Source: Cannabis sativa | Lineage: Eukaryota; Streptophyta; Magnoliopsida; Rosales; Cannabaceae | NCBI RefSeq assembly: GCF_029168945.1 | Contig: NC_083607.1 | Coordinates: 31,915,257 to 31,979,256 of the forward strand | DNA length: 64,000 bases | Direction of reading: 5' to 3' | Shown: positions 44,858 through 56,957 of the stretch, piece after piece | Numbering within the stretch: the stretch's first letter is position 1 | Layout of the letters: the number at the start of each line of letters is the position of its first letter | The notes under the pieces: model-generated | Told to the model about the DNA's origin: nothing | The model's database searches: none | The model's input: the letters and a program-made list of their open reading frames with translations, nothing else | Position numbers and translations under genes: made by a program

Positions 44858-46750
44858 TGTTGGGTTTTATGCCCTAAATAAAACTCATTTCAATATAATC
44901 AGATTTACTTATTAATATAGATCAGAAATAACATTTAATGTTGCATGGTTCACATGATTTATTTCATGATTATATGTACATAATGTATAAATTCATCTAA
45001 AACCCTTTTCACATACTTGATCCTGTTTATTGTGCCGTCAACACATTGGAAAGTAAACATGACTATGTGAATAAAGTTTCCTAGATTTATCAGACATAGG
45101 GTTTTACTGATATGATAATCTACAACAGAGTTTACTTGCATTTGGAGAAGTGCTATGTTCTTTCCAGAGCATTGGTTAAAGTAAAGCTCAGGTTGGATGC
45201 ATGGAGTATGCATCGGAAGGGACCGATATTGAAGTTTGACTTAGATTTAATTAAACTTACCGTAAAATCTATTCAAGTCAATATCGCCTAGTTGATCCTA
45301 GATCAAATGTTCTTAATCCTGTTATGATTAGGCTCAATCTTGAATGGCTATTTGTGTTCTTTGATTTGTTAGTTAAGCCTACTTTTAGGTCAGGGTGATA
45401 CGTACATTTTGGGAACACGGTAGTGCAATTGAGTGGGAGCGCTAACATAAACATGGAATCTATAGCTTCTATCTGGCGAATAGTAAGCAAAGGATGATCT
45501 CCTTCGAGCTTGACCAAACGAACATAAATGGTGGAGTACTCATTTCACATAAGCTGAAATATCATTTATACGGGGTCAAGTGTTTTAAGGAATAAATACA
45601 TTGTAGGGTGTAACGGTAATTTAATCCTTTTACAGTGTAGATCATTCATATAAAGGATCATTGATCACATTAGGATTATAACAATGGATAACTAATGATG
45701 TGTCTATATGGTGGAACATATAGAGCATTCTATATACTGAGAGTGCAATTCTAAGTTCTATGCGTGGATTCAACGAAGAATTAATAAGTTAGTGAATTTT
45801 AGTGCTAAATTCTTGATCTACTTATTGGAAGCTCGGTTATATAGACCCATGGTCCCCGCACTAGTTGATATAATATTGCTTGTAAGACTCATATAATTGG
45901 TTTTAATTAATCAGTTATAATTCTCAATTTAGACTATGTCTATTTGTGAATTTTTCACTAAGTAAGGGCGAAATTGTAAAGAAAGATTTTATAGGGGCAT
46001 GTTTGTTAATTATGATACTTTGTATGGTTCAATTAATAAATATGATAAATGACAATATTATTTAATAATTATTTATAGTTATTAAATAGTTAGAATTGGC
46101 ATTTAAATGGTTGAATTAGAAAATTGGCGTTTTTGAGAAAATCAGATGCAGAAAAGGTAAAACTGCAAAATTGCAAAAAGTGAGGCCCAAATCCACTAGT
46201 ATAGGGCCTGCCACTTTTGTTGGAAATTTAAACTGATATTTTCATTATTTTAATGCCAAATAATTCAAACCTAACCCTAGTGGAATGCTATAAATAGATA
46301 GTGAAGGCTTCAGGAAAATTACACTTTTCTTCTGACACTTTCTGAATCAGAAAAACTGAGCCTTCTCTCTCCCTATCTTTGGTCGAACCCACTCTCCCTT
46401 TCTTCTTCTCAAATTTCGAAATCCTTAGTGATTAGAGTAGTTCCCACACACAGCAAGTGATACCTCAATCATAGTGAGGAAGATCATGAAGAAAGATCAT
46501 CAGCAAAGGAGTTTCAGCATCAAAGATTCAGAGAAAGAGATCCAGGTTCAGATATTGATAATGCTCTGCTACAGAAAGGAATCAAGGGCTAGATATCTGA
46601 ACGGAAGGAGTCATTATATTCCGCTGCACCCAATGTAAGGTTTCTTAAACTTTATATGTATTTAATTTATCGTTTTAGAAAGTTCATATTTAGGATGTTA
46701 ATAAACATACTTGTGAGTAGATCTAAGATCCTGGTAAAATAATTCCAATA
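44858..46750 (+). repeat. 3' LTR of copia A1
   Basis: 1893 bp, the same length as the 5' LTR with about two dozen substitutions. A TATA box CTATAAATAG lies at about 46289. It ends CCAATA, a C-to-T change in the terminal CA. Confidence 0.9.
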
Positions 46751-46755
46751 GGAAC

Positions 46756-49190
46756 ACTGCCAGAAATGTATAGAACTTTCCTTAGACTGAATAAGTATCT
46801 TTCCTGCAACTTTTAACATTCAGTCTCTCTCTGGTAGACCAAGTGATTTCAGATAGGTTTTTACACTTCTCCAAAATCGCTACTCCACCCCCAAGGTAAT
46901 CACCATCTCATCAGCAGACTTTCTAGCACACAGGCAAGTCTCGAAATCTGATGTGGTGTAGTCTAAGAGTTTCAAAACCACCCTTATTGACTAACATATA
47001 GTTCCTCTTCTTGATCTTAAAAATTTACTTGATTGTCTTCCAATGTTCCTCTCCTGGATTAATCTGATACTTACTCATTACTCCCACTCAACAGCAGGTG
47101 TCTGGTCTAAGGCATACAAAAAGCATATCTGAGACCTCTCACTGTTGATTTAAGAAATTCTTTCATGGCTTTATCTTCTATGGAATAGTTGAGACTTTTC
47201 CTTAGATAAATAAAATCTATATCTAAGAAGTTGTGAAGCTTCTATAGATTTCCATTGGAAAGAAAATGCTTCAGCATCTCATGCTTGCATTAGAGTAAGT
47301 AATTACCAGGTATACCATAAGCCATAGGTTTAGATAAACTCAAACCTACAATACTAGGAACAGGAAATTTTGTTAAGTCCATTGAATAAACTTATTAACG
47401 AAAATTTCCTTTCATGTCCTTGTAATAGAAAACTTTAGGTTACTCCATGTGAATGGATCAAACCATAGTTCTATTGGCTTTCTTCTTAGTTTCTTATCTT
47501 GACAATCCATTACTTGTTTAAACTCACAATGGATTTTAATCACTAGTGTCTTCCAAGTTATAACAAGGTGAGTTCCTAAAAACTCTCCCACTACAACAAG
47601 GTACCGTGAACTATGTCTAAGAAAACTAAATGGTATAGACCTCTTCAGTTGTGTTAAGACAACAGAGGCAGTGGGATCATCTTGTAAAATAAGATGATAG
47701 AACACTTTTGGAATCAAGAAAAATATCTCCTTTATTTGCTACTTTATTTTCAGACTTAGTCATTTTCTTAGAAAAGTAGTATTTGTTGAAACAAACACTT
47801 TCTTATCTAATGACTATGGGATGCTCCACCCCTAATCACTTAGAATAGCTAACAAACATGCAAACCAAGGTTAGCAGTTCTAGCTTTTCTTAAGATTTCA
47901 ATTAGGTCATCCATGAATCTAGTAATGATTGATTTACATAAAGTATACAAATATTACATCATTCTGAAATTATATTACCATAGAAGGATTAAGGCAATGA
48001 CTAGTAACTAATCATCAATATGCAACTCGAATTTCTGGGGAGGTAAGTTTGGATATTATTCAAAATCAAATTAATGATCTTTGAACTGCATAGCTACTAA
48101 CTTTTTCTCCACCCCTATCAGTTCGCAAGATCTTTAACCACTTACCTTCACCATTGCTAGAAATTCATGAAATTTTTCAAAACATTTCAAATTTCTTTTG
48201 CATAAGGTATAATATAGAGTGATCGTTTTAAGAATACAACGAAAACTCATATCCTCCCCTGAATGTACATCCATCTACGAATGAGATGAACTTACTTTCA
48301 GTGGATATAGGCATATTAACTCTTTGCAGAGAATGATCTTGTCAAAACCACTATGAACAAGATACAAATGCCATAGATTTATAAAATATGTGGTTGTATC
48401 TTTTGATGACTTACTTTAGTTACATCAAAGAGTTCTTAGAATAGTGCAAGTGGATTCTGGTCACAGAATACTAAACTCATACAGTTTGAATCCATTGAAA
48501 GAAAATGGTTATGAAACACTTGTGAAAGTGTAACTGTATAATTAGTAACTCTTTCTTGGACCACCACTACTAATCTAACTCTATGATTTGCCTATACAAG
48601 TAGGAGATATCTAAGATTGAGGATTTTGTATCATTTAGGGATAGAATTCTGGGAATATAATCATATGTGTCATCTAATTTCTTAAGAGAAAATAAGACTT
48701 TATATGATTTATAGACCATTCATCCAATGATATGTCATTAAGCTAATTTGAAATGAATAAGCTAAGAGGAATTAGGATAATTTCGTTTTAAATAAGAATC
48801 CAACGATGCTCCGATTAGCGAGAGTCAAAGTAATCTTATTTATACAATCTTCTTGTTTCATATTGTAAAACACTAGTCTAGGGTGTCATCAATTGATGAA
48901 CAACTAGATGTTGCATATACAATATTTATCTTTCGAGATCTAACACTATTATGTTAGTCTAATGGTGAAAATCCATTAGGGATTTATCTCATTAGAAAAA
49001 CAAATCAAGTTAGACCAACAATGAAGATTCGAAATTAAACTACAATTTAATAACAGAAAATAACATGGTTCAATACAAATTCATACACAATTCAGAAATT
49101 ATGAAGCACATAGCAAGTAGGAATGACAAGTGAAAATACTAAAACATACAATCCTAAATAATTTCCAAGGTTTTCAACAAAAGGATATCA
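46756..49190 (-). pseudogene. Degraded copia pol of A2
   Basis: Colinear, inverted counterpart of 42061-44700. It holds the same broken pol, including the frame at 47717-47412 whose end (LKFSITRT then stop) matches the A1 frame at 43661-43906. Integrase and RT motifs are only scraps, with no working domain. The sequence is interrupted at 46755/28003 by A1. Confidence 0.75.
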
Positions 49191-52100
49191 GTGTCCCGTT
49201 TAGGCGAGAGTCAAAGCTACCATCCATTGAATAGAGTTGTCAGCTCATCTAAAATGATCAACATTCTAGCAACCTTTTATTCGATCAAGATGTGAATCCG
49301 CGTTGTCCCGTTTAGGCGAGAGTCAAGGCTATTCTATCTTATGAGCTTCCACCATTGTTTCATATTCTTGCAAGTCTTATACAGTCGCCACCATTAGGGT
49401 GAGCATAAACTATATAAAAAACTTACAAGATTACTTATCTTTCGAGATTAAACGATGCTAACTTGCTAATGAACGTTCCTCCATTAGGGAGGATTACTCA
49501 CTAAAACAATAGCTATGTAAAACCAACAATGGAGATCGAATATCCTTATAATAATAAAGCTCATTATTTAATGAAGGGTGTATTTTCTTCTAATATTTAC
49601 TTTAATCCATTTATTTTAAATATATATTTATTTAATTAAAATTTCCAATTTAGAATGAAAAATTCCAAATATAAATTTTAATTTAATATTTATAAATTAT
49701 ACTTAGATGGATAAATAACGTGAATTATTTCCATCTTAGTCATAATTTCCATAAATATTTAGAAAATTATTCAATTTAAGTTATTTCAAAATTAATTTAA
49801 ATTAATTTACAACTCAAATTTAATTTTCTATAAATATATATTGCATTTTCAAAAATGCTTTAAAATAAAATAAAATAAATCCTGGAAAATTAATTAATAA
49901 AAATTAATTTTCAACAAAAAATATAATTTTCCTATTTAATTAAATATCTAAGAAAAATTTCAAATATTTAAGTATCATGATTAAAGAATCAACTTAAATA
50001 TTAATTTTCTATTTAATTAAATACACTAGAAAAATACTTCAAGCAAAACAGATAATAACTATCTAGACTTTTCATAGACTAATTAATCCAATTTCTAATT
50101 ATAATATATTTTAGTTCATTTATTTTAATTAATCATTAAATGAAAAAATCAATGATTTAAGTTGGTCCAAAATTAAATGAATAATTTTCAACTTTAATCT
50201 ATTTTTCAAATAAAATTCGAAATTTCTGCATCATGGTGATGCAATTTCAAAATTTGGGAAATGATTAATAAAATAGAATAAAATATATTCTGAAAATTAT
50301 TCAAACTTAAGTTATTCTGAAATAAGATTGCAAACTTAAAATAATTTTCAACTTTAATTAAATAACATGAAAATAACAATATTAAAGTATCATGATGATA
50401 ATCAACTTAGATATTGAAATTTTCAATTTAATTAAATGTATTAAATTCAAGAAACAAATAATTAAGTAAAGAGGAAACTTAATTATTAATTCTAGTTTAA
50501 TACTAGGAAAATATTCTAAACTTAGATTGTACCAAAATTAATTAGGAAACAATTAATTTCACAATCAATGATATTTTCCTATTTGATATTAGAAATAATA
50601 ACTAGTACTAGAAATAACTATCTAGAATATATCATTGACTAAGTGTTTTTCTAAAATTAACTTTAAAATATTACAATAAAAAATAAATTTCATATATTTT
50701 AAAAGTTAATTATGTTGCTAATTCAATTTTAATTAGGTTAGACTAATATAATTAACCTAATACAATTATTTAAATAAGGCAAATGGGCCTTCACAATTGG
50801 GGTAGTTCATGTGAGGGGGAGCTGGGTTCAGTATGTCGTACCCACTTCTATGGCCCCCAACTCTCACACAAGGCCCAAAAGAGAGGATTTTAACCTTAAA
50901 ATAAACAATTGTTATTCATTGAATAAGCCCAAATCTAATTGGGCCTAAATAAATTTCCTTATGTCAAAATTTATTTTAGCAACCTAGTCCATTTACTTAG
51001 TAAAAACATAAATGGGCTTCCTATATGTATCTAAGCCCAAAAGCAAACATATAGGCTCACACAGGTCAAATGATTTGGATGGGCCCTATCATGTTACTAG
51101 GTTTACACAGATGAAAGAAGTACAAAATTTACCTGTTACAAATTATTTATAAGATCTATTGTCAATTGGACTATGATTAAAATCAGATCATTGTATCATG
51201 ATCTGTCAACAAGTTAATCATAGAAATTTAGATCAGATAAATAATAGGTTTGTCAAAAAGTTTTGAATAAACAATATTAAATAAACAAACATTGTCCATG
51301 TAACAGATGTGAATCAAGATATTAATATAATTAAATTATTATTCTTAAACTAACCAAATAAAGGAAACTAATTTTAAAATATCTAGGTTTATTTGAATCA
51401 AATTAAATTAAATATCTAATAAGATCAATGATTTGAAAGGAAAGAGTCTTCAATATCACTTTCAGATCTTATAATTTAATAAAATAAACTAATTTTAAAA
51501 TAGATTTGGTTAGATAATTATTATTTTAGGAATATAATAATAAATAAATAATAATTACCCTAATTATATGTCAAAATATCTCAAATTAAGCAATATTCAA
51601 ATCTCTACAAAAATATCTATGTTATTTAAATATTTAAGATATGATTTATAAATTTCTAATAAGGAAAAAAATGATATATATAGAAAAAATATCATTTTTA
51701 AACTTATAATTTATAAATAATTAAATATTTAACAAAATAACAAATTTTTGAATTTGAAAAACATTATGGTAAGTATATCTATAAAAATATTTATGTTAAT
51801 TTCAAATTTATTAATTATTTAATTTACCATATAAGATAATTTTAATATAATATTTTAAATAAAAAGACAAAGCTATCTTTCAATTTAAAATATCTTAAAT
51901 ATCAAAATATCCAATCTTATAATTAAATAACAAATAAATATTAAAGAAGTTAACAAATTTTTAAATCTGACCATAATAGGAAATATTTAAAAATTGGAAA
52001 CAATCTAAAATAGAAATATTTAAAATTGGAAAAATTCCAAATTGAAAATATTTAAAATTGAAAACATTTCAATTTAGAAATATTTAAGAAAGGAAAATTG

Positions 52101-52633
52101 AATTTTGGGAAACAATCCCATGAAAAAATTGGATTTTTGGGGAAAAACCCCAAAAATCGCAACTTTTGGGAAACTGCCCAGAATTGGGCGTGCAACAGGC
52201 TCCACGCAGCCTTCATGCGTGCGCGGATGGGGTGAACTGCCGAGAAATCTCAGCGCCTGCAGGGTGCCTGACCGAGAGACCTCGGTCAGCTGCAGGGTGC
52301 GCACGGGCGAAGGTGCAGGATGCACACGGGCTGGATGCACAGCCCACGCGTGCGATTGAGCACCCATGCATACCCGAAATTTGATTTTTCCAAAAATCAT
52401 AACTTTTTCGTTTTTCATCGGAATTGAGTTCCGTAAAAACGAAAATTGCTCAATTTTTCACAAGAAATCCAAATAAAATATTTTAAAAAATTGAAAAAAT
52501 ATATTTCATGGAAAAATTTCGTACAACATTAACATTCATCACATAAGCACATAAACCAACATGAAACCATCCAAATCAACACAGAAACATGCATTCATCG
52601 TTTTAATTAATATTACATGAAAGTAAATCATTA
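49191..52633 (-). other. Leader of copia A2 (non-coding, 3.4 kb)
   Basis: No gene. In element order: GC-rich block (52190-52360), AT-rich tract, a part with TAGGCCCA/GGGCC words (50770-51060), another AT-rich tract, and two copies of the conserved CGGGACA/TTGACTCTCGCC motif (reversed, 49192-49214 and 49304-49326). The A4 leader at 56958-59184 is its plus-strand relative. Confidence 0.75.
52190..52360 (-). other. GC-rich leader block of A2 with hairpin
   Basis: GC-rich island in AT-rich surroundings. A perfect hairpin at 52269-52288 has arms TGACCGAG and CTCGGTCA with loop AGAC. Short CGCACG and TGCACA words repeat. The equivalent blocks at 1-115 and 61256-61440 differ strongly in sequence. 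Confidence 0.75.
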
Positions 52634-52650
52634 CCATGGCTCTGGTGCCA
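52634..52650 (-). promoter_or_regulatory. Primer-binding site of copia A2
   Basis: The minus strand reads TGGCACCAGAGCCATGG, two bases from the LTR. It differs from A1 (TGGCCTCAG) and A3 (TGGCATCAG) at the same few bases. Confidence 0.75.
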
Positions 52651-52652
52651 GT

Positions 52653-54533
52653 TGTTGGAGAAAAGAACCTAATATGAATTCTAAAACAATGAAAATAAAC
52701 ACATATAAAGTTAGAAAACCTTACAGTGGGTGCAGCGGAATAATATGTCTCCTTCCGTTCAGATCTCTAGCCCTTGATTCCTTTCTGTAGCAGAGCATCA
52801 CCAAGATCTGAACCTGGATCTTCTTTTCTCCTTCTTTGATGCAGAAATTCCATAGTCTTCCATACTATGATTGAGATACCACTTGATGTGTGTGGGCACT
52901 ACTCATCTCACAAGGATTTCGAAATTTTCTCTCTTTTTCTCTCTTGAATTTCGTGGCTTATGGCTTATGCAAAGACATGCAAGAGAAGAGAACAAGGTTG
53001 CTTTATATAGGGAAAAGGGAGAGCACAACTTTCCAAATAAAACAGTTTCCTCTTTTACTGTGTAATCAATTAACTGCCTTATTTAGTGTGATCCACCACT
53101 TTCCTATTTTTGCTAGGCTTTGATTAGCAGTTACATGGCAATTAAAATTGAAAATAATAATTGGGAAACACAAAGGGAGTGCTCGGCCATAGAGGGAATA
53201 TGGGCCTCACTTGGATTTTGCAGTTTCCTCAATTTTATTTCAATTTCTCCAAAAATGCCATTTTTCCAATTCTAATCATTTAAATGCCAAAACTAATTAT
53301 TTAATAACTAAATAGATTATTAAATAATATTTTCATTTAAAATAATTGTTAATTAGACATACAAAGTCTCTTAATTAATAATTAAACCTAGAAACCCTTT
53401 TCTTTACGATTTCATCCTTAAACTGTGAGAATTCATAAAGTAGACATAGTCTAACTTTTAGAATTATAATTGATTAATTAAAATCAATTAACTGAGTCTT
53501 ACAAGCAGTATGGCCTCAACTAGTATGGGGACCATGGGTCTATATAACCGAGCTTCCAATAAGTCGAACCGAATTTACCAAGTAAATTCCCTAACTTATT
53601 AATTCCTCATTGAATCCACACTTAGAACTTGGAATTGCACTCTCAGTCATATAGAAACGCTCTATATGTTCCACGATATAGACATGTCATTAGTTATCGA
53701 TTGTTATAACCCTAATGTGATCAATGATCCTCTATATAGATGATTTACACTGTACAGGGATTAAATTACCGTAACACCCTACAATGTATTTTATCCTTAA
53801 AACACTTAACCCTGTATAAATGATATTTCACCTAAGTGAAATGAGATCTCCACCATTTATCTTCGTTTGGTTAAGCTCGAAGGAAATCATCCTTTACTTC
53901 TATTTGCCAAATAGAAGCTATAGATTCCATATTTATGTTAGCGCTCCCCCACTCAATTGCATTACCGTGTTCCCAAAATGTACGTATTACCCTGATACAA
54001 AACTGGGCTTAACTAACAAATCAAAGAACACGAGTAACACTCTTGAAATTGAGCCTAACCATATCAGGATTTCGATCATGTGATCTAGGATCAACAGTTG
54101 ATATTGAATTGAATAGATATTACGATAAATTTTAACATATCTAATCAAAGTTCAATATCGGTCGCTTCCGATGTATACTCCATACATCCGATACTGGTAA
54201 ACTTTGCCAATGTCCTGGAAAGGACATAACACTTTTCCAAGGTGTAAGAATACCTATCGCTGATTATACCATGTCAGTCTAAATCCAGTGTTCTGACAAA
54301 TCAGGGAATCAACTTTTGAACATACAATAAAGATTATATTCCACTGTGCTGACAACACTATAATCTTTAACCAACTCATATGTTCTGGACTTAAAATGAA
54401 TTCATACATTATATACCTATAATCATGAAATAAATCATGTGAACCATGCAACATAAAATGTTATTTCTGATCTTTATTAATAAGTAAATCTGATTATATG
54501 AAATGAGTTTTATTTAGGGCATAAAACCCAACA
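52653..54533 (-). repeat. 5' LTR of copia A2
   Basis: 1881 bp. The primer-site end reads TGTTGGAGAAAAGAACC, where the 3' LTR has about 40 more bases with TTTTACCAGGATCTAG; the rest is about 99% identical. The end replacement would matter for integrase recognition. Confidence 0.9.
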
Positions 54534-54538
54534 TTGAG

Positions 54539-55540
54539 AGCACAGGAGGTTTTGCGAGTTGCGTTTTTAGCTCTTGAAAAGCTTTTTCGCATTCCTCAAT
54601 CCACTCAAATTGCTTATTTGCTCGCAGAATGTTGAAGAACGGGACACACTTGTCTGTTGATTTTGAAACAAATCTGTTGAGTGCGGCAATCCGACCAATC
54701 AAACTTTGAACTTCCTTGGTTCTTGTTGGCGATTTCATATCCAGGAGGGCTTGAATCATTTCTGGATTGGCTTCAATTCCTCGAGCATTAACGATAAAGC
54801 CTAGAAACTTACCCGAGCTGACTCCAAAGGAGCACTTCAGGGGATTGAGTTTCATGTTGTATTTCCTGAGGACCTTGAAGCATTTGTCCAAGTCATCTAT
54901 ATGCCCCCAGCCTTCCTGGATTTAACGAGCATGTCATCCATGTGAATTCCATGTTCCATCCGGTCTGGTCTTTGAACATCTTATTTACCAATCCTTGGTA
55001 TGTAGCTCCGGCATTTTTGAGACCAAATGGCATGACCTTATAACAGTAGAGACCCATATCTGTTCGGAAACTTGTATGTTCTTGGTCCAGTGGATGCATA
55101 TTGATTTGATTGTACCCCGAATAGGCGTCCATGAAGCTTAAAATTTCGTGCCCTGCTGTTTCGTCGACAAGTGGATCTATTCTTGGAAGTGGAAAACAGT
55201 CTTTTGGGCACGCCTTGTTGAGGTTGGTGAAATCAATACACACTCGCCATTTCTTTTTCGGCTTGGGTACCAATATGGGATTAGCAACCCAAGCCGGGTA
55301 GAAAGCTTCAATTATGAAATTATTGTTGCCCAGCTTTTCTACCTCTTCTTTTAGCGTTAGGGCTCGCGCTTTATCCAACAATCTTCTTTTTTGTTGAACA
55401 GGCCAGAAAATAGGATCAATATTTAAGACGTGTAAAATTATAGAAGGATCGATTCTGACCATATCCTCATGCCACCATGCAAAAATGTCTAGGTTTGCTC
55501 TTAGAACTTTTGTCAATGTTGATTTTACTTCGAGCAACAA
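54539..55540 (-). pseudogene. Reverse transcriptase of the Tat element
   Basis: Minus strand. The first frame (55540-54893) has FYPAWVANPILVPKPKKKWR, VCIDFTNLNKACPKD, LSFMDAYSGYNQI and CYKVMPFGLKNAGATYQ. A frame change near 54960 moves the catalytic block into another frame, where it reads HMDDMLVKS with His and Met before the Asp pair (family: Y-V/A-D-D). The second frame (54891-54539) has KCFKVLRKYNMKLNPLKCSF, SLIGRIAALNRFVSKS and AKPPVLS, and runs into the A2 insertion. It is inactive through the frameshifts. Confidence 0.85.
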
Positions 55541-56241
55541 ACCTTTTCCAATTTTGAGTTTCCTGGTTGAAACATTTCGGTTGATTCCGATCTCTTCTTA
55601 TTCTTCCACTAGACCAACATTGGTATTTGGTTCCCCAAGTCAGGATCCACATCTTCATCCCTGCCTTGGGTGGTTCCGTAAACTTAAGGCATGAATGAAA
55701 TATCGACGTGACAACCTTTAGGTCATATAAGGCTGGTCGGCCCAACATGACATTAAAGGCTGATGGCACGTCCAATATCAAAAATAGTGCCATTACAGTT
55801 ATGCTTTTAAGAGCTTGCCCAATAGTGAGGGGTAGGAGAATTTTTCCTAGAGGTGCAACACTCTGGCCAGAGAAACCATACACGGGCTGAAGACAGGGGG
55901 TTAAGTCCTTGAGTTGGAGCCCCATCTTTTCATATGGTGTCTTGAACAAAATATTTGTAGAGGCTCCAATATATCATGGTTCGGGCCACAATTTTGTTGG
56001 CTATCTGGACTTCCACGACAAACGGGTCATTGTGTGGGAAATTATTCTTGACAGCATCTTCATCATTAAATGTTATGGTGGGTTCCCCTGCCCGTGGTAT
56101 TTTCGGCTTCCTTTCTTCGACAGCCAAAACCACTTCTTCTTGCTCGTGCTGTAATGTTCGGGCATACCTCTCCCGGGCTTTGCTTAAATCTCTAGCTATG
56201 TGCGTGCCTCCAATAATGACTTGTAAATGCCCATCCACCAA
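55467..56241 (-). pseudogene. Protease and gag-pol linker of the Tat element
   Basis: The first frame (56241-55930) has VDGHLQVIIGG, PTITFNDEDA and PHNDPFVVEVQIANKIVART, the segment just before the aspartic protease. The active-site block then appears in another frame as DIGASTNIL (about 55970); the family has D-T/S-G-A/S, so the residue after Asp is Ile and a small indel shifts frame. The protease body continues as FKTPYEKMGL and AFNVMLGRPALYDL to about 55700. Non-functional. Confidence 0.75.
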
Positions 56242-56414
56242 TGGTGGTAGTAAATCTTGATTATTATCTGTCCTTTGATTTTAATCGACCATGACATATT
56301 TTTGTACATGCGGATTACTCTTTCCTATCAAAAATTCAATTTCTCATTTCAGGTTGTTGCATTGGTTGGTGTCATGGCCACAATCTCCATGAAAACGGCA
56401 AAACTTGGTAATGT
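56242..56414 (-). pseudogene. Gag zinc-knuckle end of the Tat element, truncated
   Basis: The minus strand reads FCRFHGDCGHDTNQC then LK, the knuckle-like motif of Tat gag, in a frame that breaks downstream. Homology stops near 56414 where copia sequence of opposite strand begins. No target duplication is seen, so this looks like a deletion or recombination junction rather than a clean insertion. Confidence 0.7.
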
Positions 56415-56957
56415 CTCACATGGAACAAGGGCTTTATGTTTTAAGACCGGATATACAAATCACACTAAACAATGAACTTTTCAATGTTGCTAGACCTAGA
56501 AACCTTAAAAGAAAAGAGATTGATAATGATGAACAAACTTATCTATGGCATTTATGTTTAGGTCCAATAGGCTATGATAGACTCAATAGGCTAACCAAAG
56601 ACGGTCCATTGAAAAATGTCGTCTTAGGTGAATTACCTGTATGCGAGTCCTTTCTAGAAGGAAAGATGACCAAACGTTCTTTCTCTGCAAAGGGAAAGCG
56701 TGCCAAACAACCCCTAGGGATAGTACATTCATATGTCTGCGAACCCCTGAATGTCAAAGCCTGAGGTGGTTATGAGTATTTCGTCACTTTCATTGACAAT
56801 TTCTCTAGATATAGTTTCCTTTACTTAATGCAAAAGAAATCTAAAACGTTTGAAAAGTTTTAGGAATTTCATGCTTTGGCGCAAAACCAATTAGGTAAAA
56901 CATTAAAGATCTTGCAAACTGATAGGGGTGGAGAGTATATGGATATGCAGTTCAAAG
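56415..56957 (+). pseudogene. Copia pol fragment: GAG-pre-integrase and integrase start
   Basis: Plus strand, better preserved than A1 or A2: TYLWHLCLGPIGYDRLNRLT, CESFLEGKMTKR, then a stop after EPLNVKA, FVTFIDNFSRYSFLY (integrase Asp), a stop in KF*EFHAL, and ILQTDRGGEY (second Asp). It ends after DMQFK, directly followed by family A leader sequence. Related pol remains lie in A1 near 42943-43260. Confidence 0.8.

Larger units (their letters stand above)
28008..46750 (+). mobile_element. Copia A1 (family A), plus strand, TSD GGAAC, hosts Sirevirus S1
   Basis: LTRs 28008-29900 and 44858-46750 (each 1893 bp). GGAAC flanks at 28003-28007 and 46751-46755. The interior without S1 is only about 4.6 kb: primer site, leader and a degraded pol. 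There is no gag. Inserted into A2, head-on to it. The LTRs differ at roughly two dozen positions by eye, about 1.3%. The 3' LTR ends CCAATA instead of CCAACA. Confidence 0.92.
25799..54533 (-). mobile_element. Copia A2 (family A), minus strand, TSD TTGAG, hosts A1
   Basis: The 3' LTR is 25799-27719 and the 5' LTR 52653-54533, with TTGAG at 25794-25798 and 54534-54538. Primer site and purine tract both lie on the expected inner sides. After removing A1 and its duplication the interior is about 6.2 kb: a long AT-rich leader (52634 down to about 49190), decayed pol (about 49190 down to 46756) and 27720-28007. There is no gag and no full pol. It is non-autonomous. Confidence 0.9.
18880..56414 (-). 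mobile_element. Tat/Retand-type Ty3/gypsy element, 5' part missing, split by nested copias
   Basis: In minus orientation the order is gag zinc knuckle (56414-56340), protease (about 55960), RT (55540-54539), [28.7-kb insertion], RNase H (25798-25432), a second plant-type RNase H (25330-24872), integrase (24790-23720), a non-pol region with an antisense gene (20348-22965), a purine tract, and the 3' LTR (18880-19509). A second RNase H and an antisense ORF between pol and the 3' LTR are features known of the Tat lineage. The 5' LTR and most of gag are not in the window, because homology stops at about 56414 where copia sequence starts. Many frameshifts make it inactive. Confidence 0.8.

Noticed and set aside
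52105..52384. Cys/Arg-rich plus-strand ORFs across the GC-rich leader block
   Set aside because: Open frames arise from GC richness; they are not conserved in the equivalent blocks of other copies.
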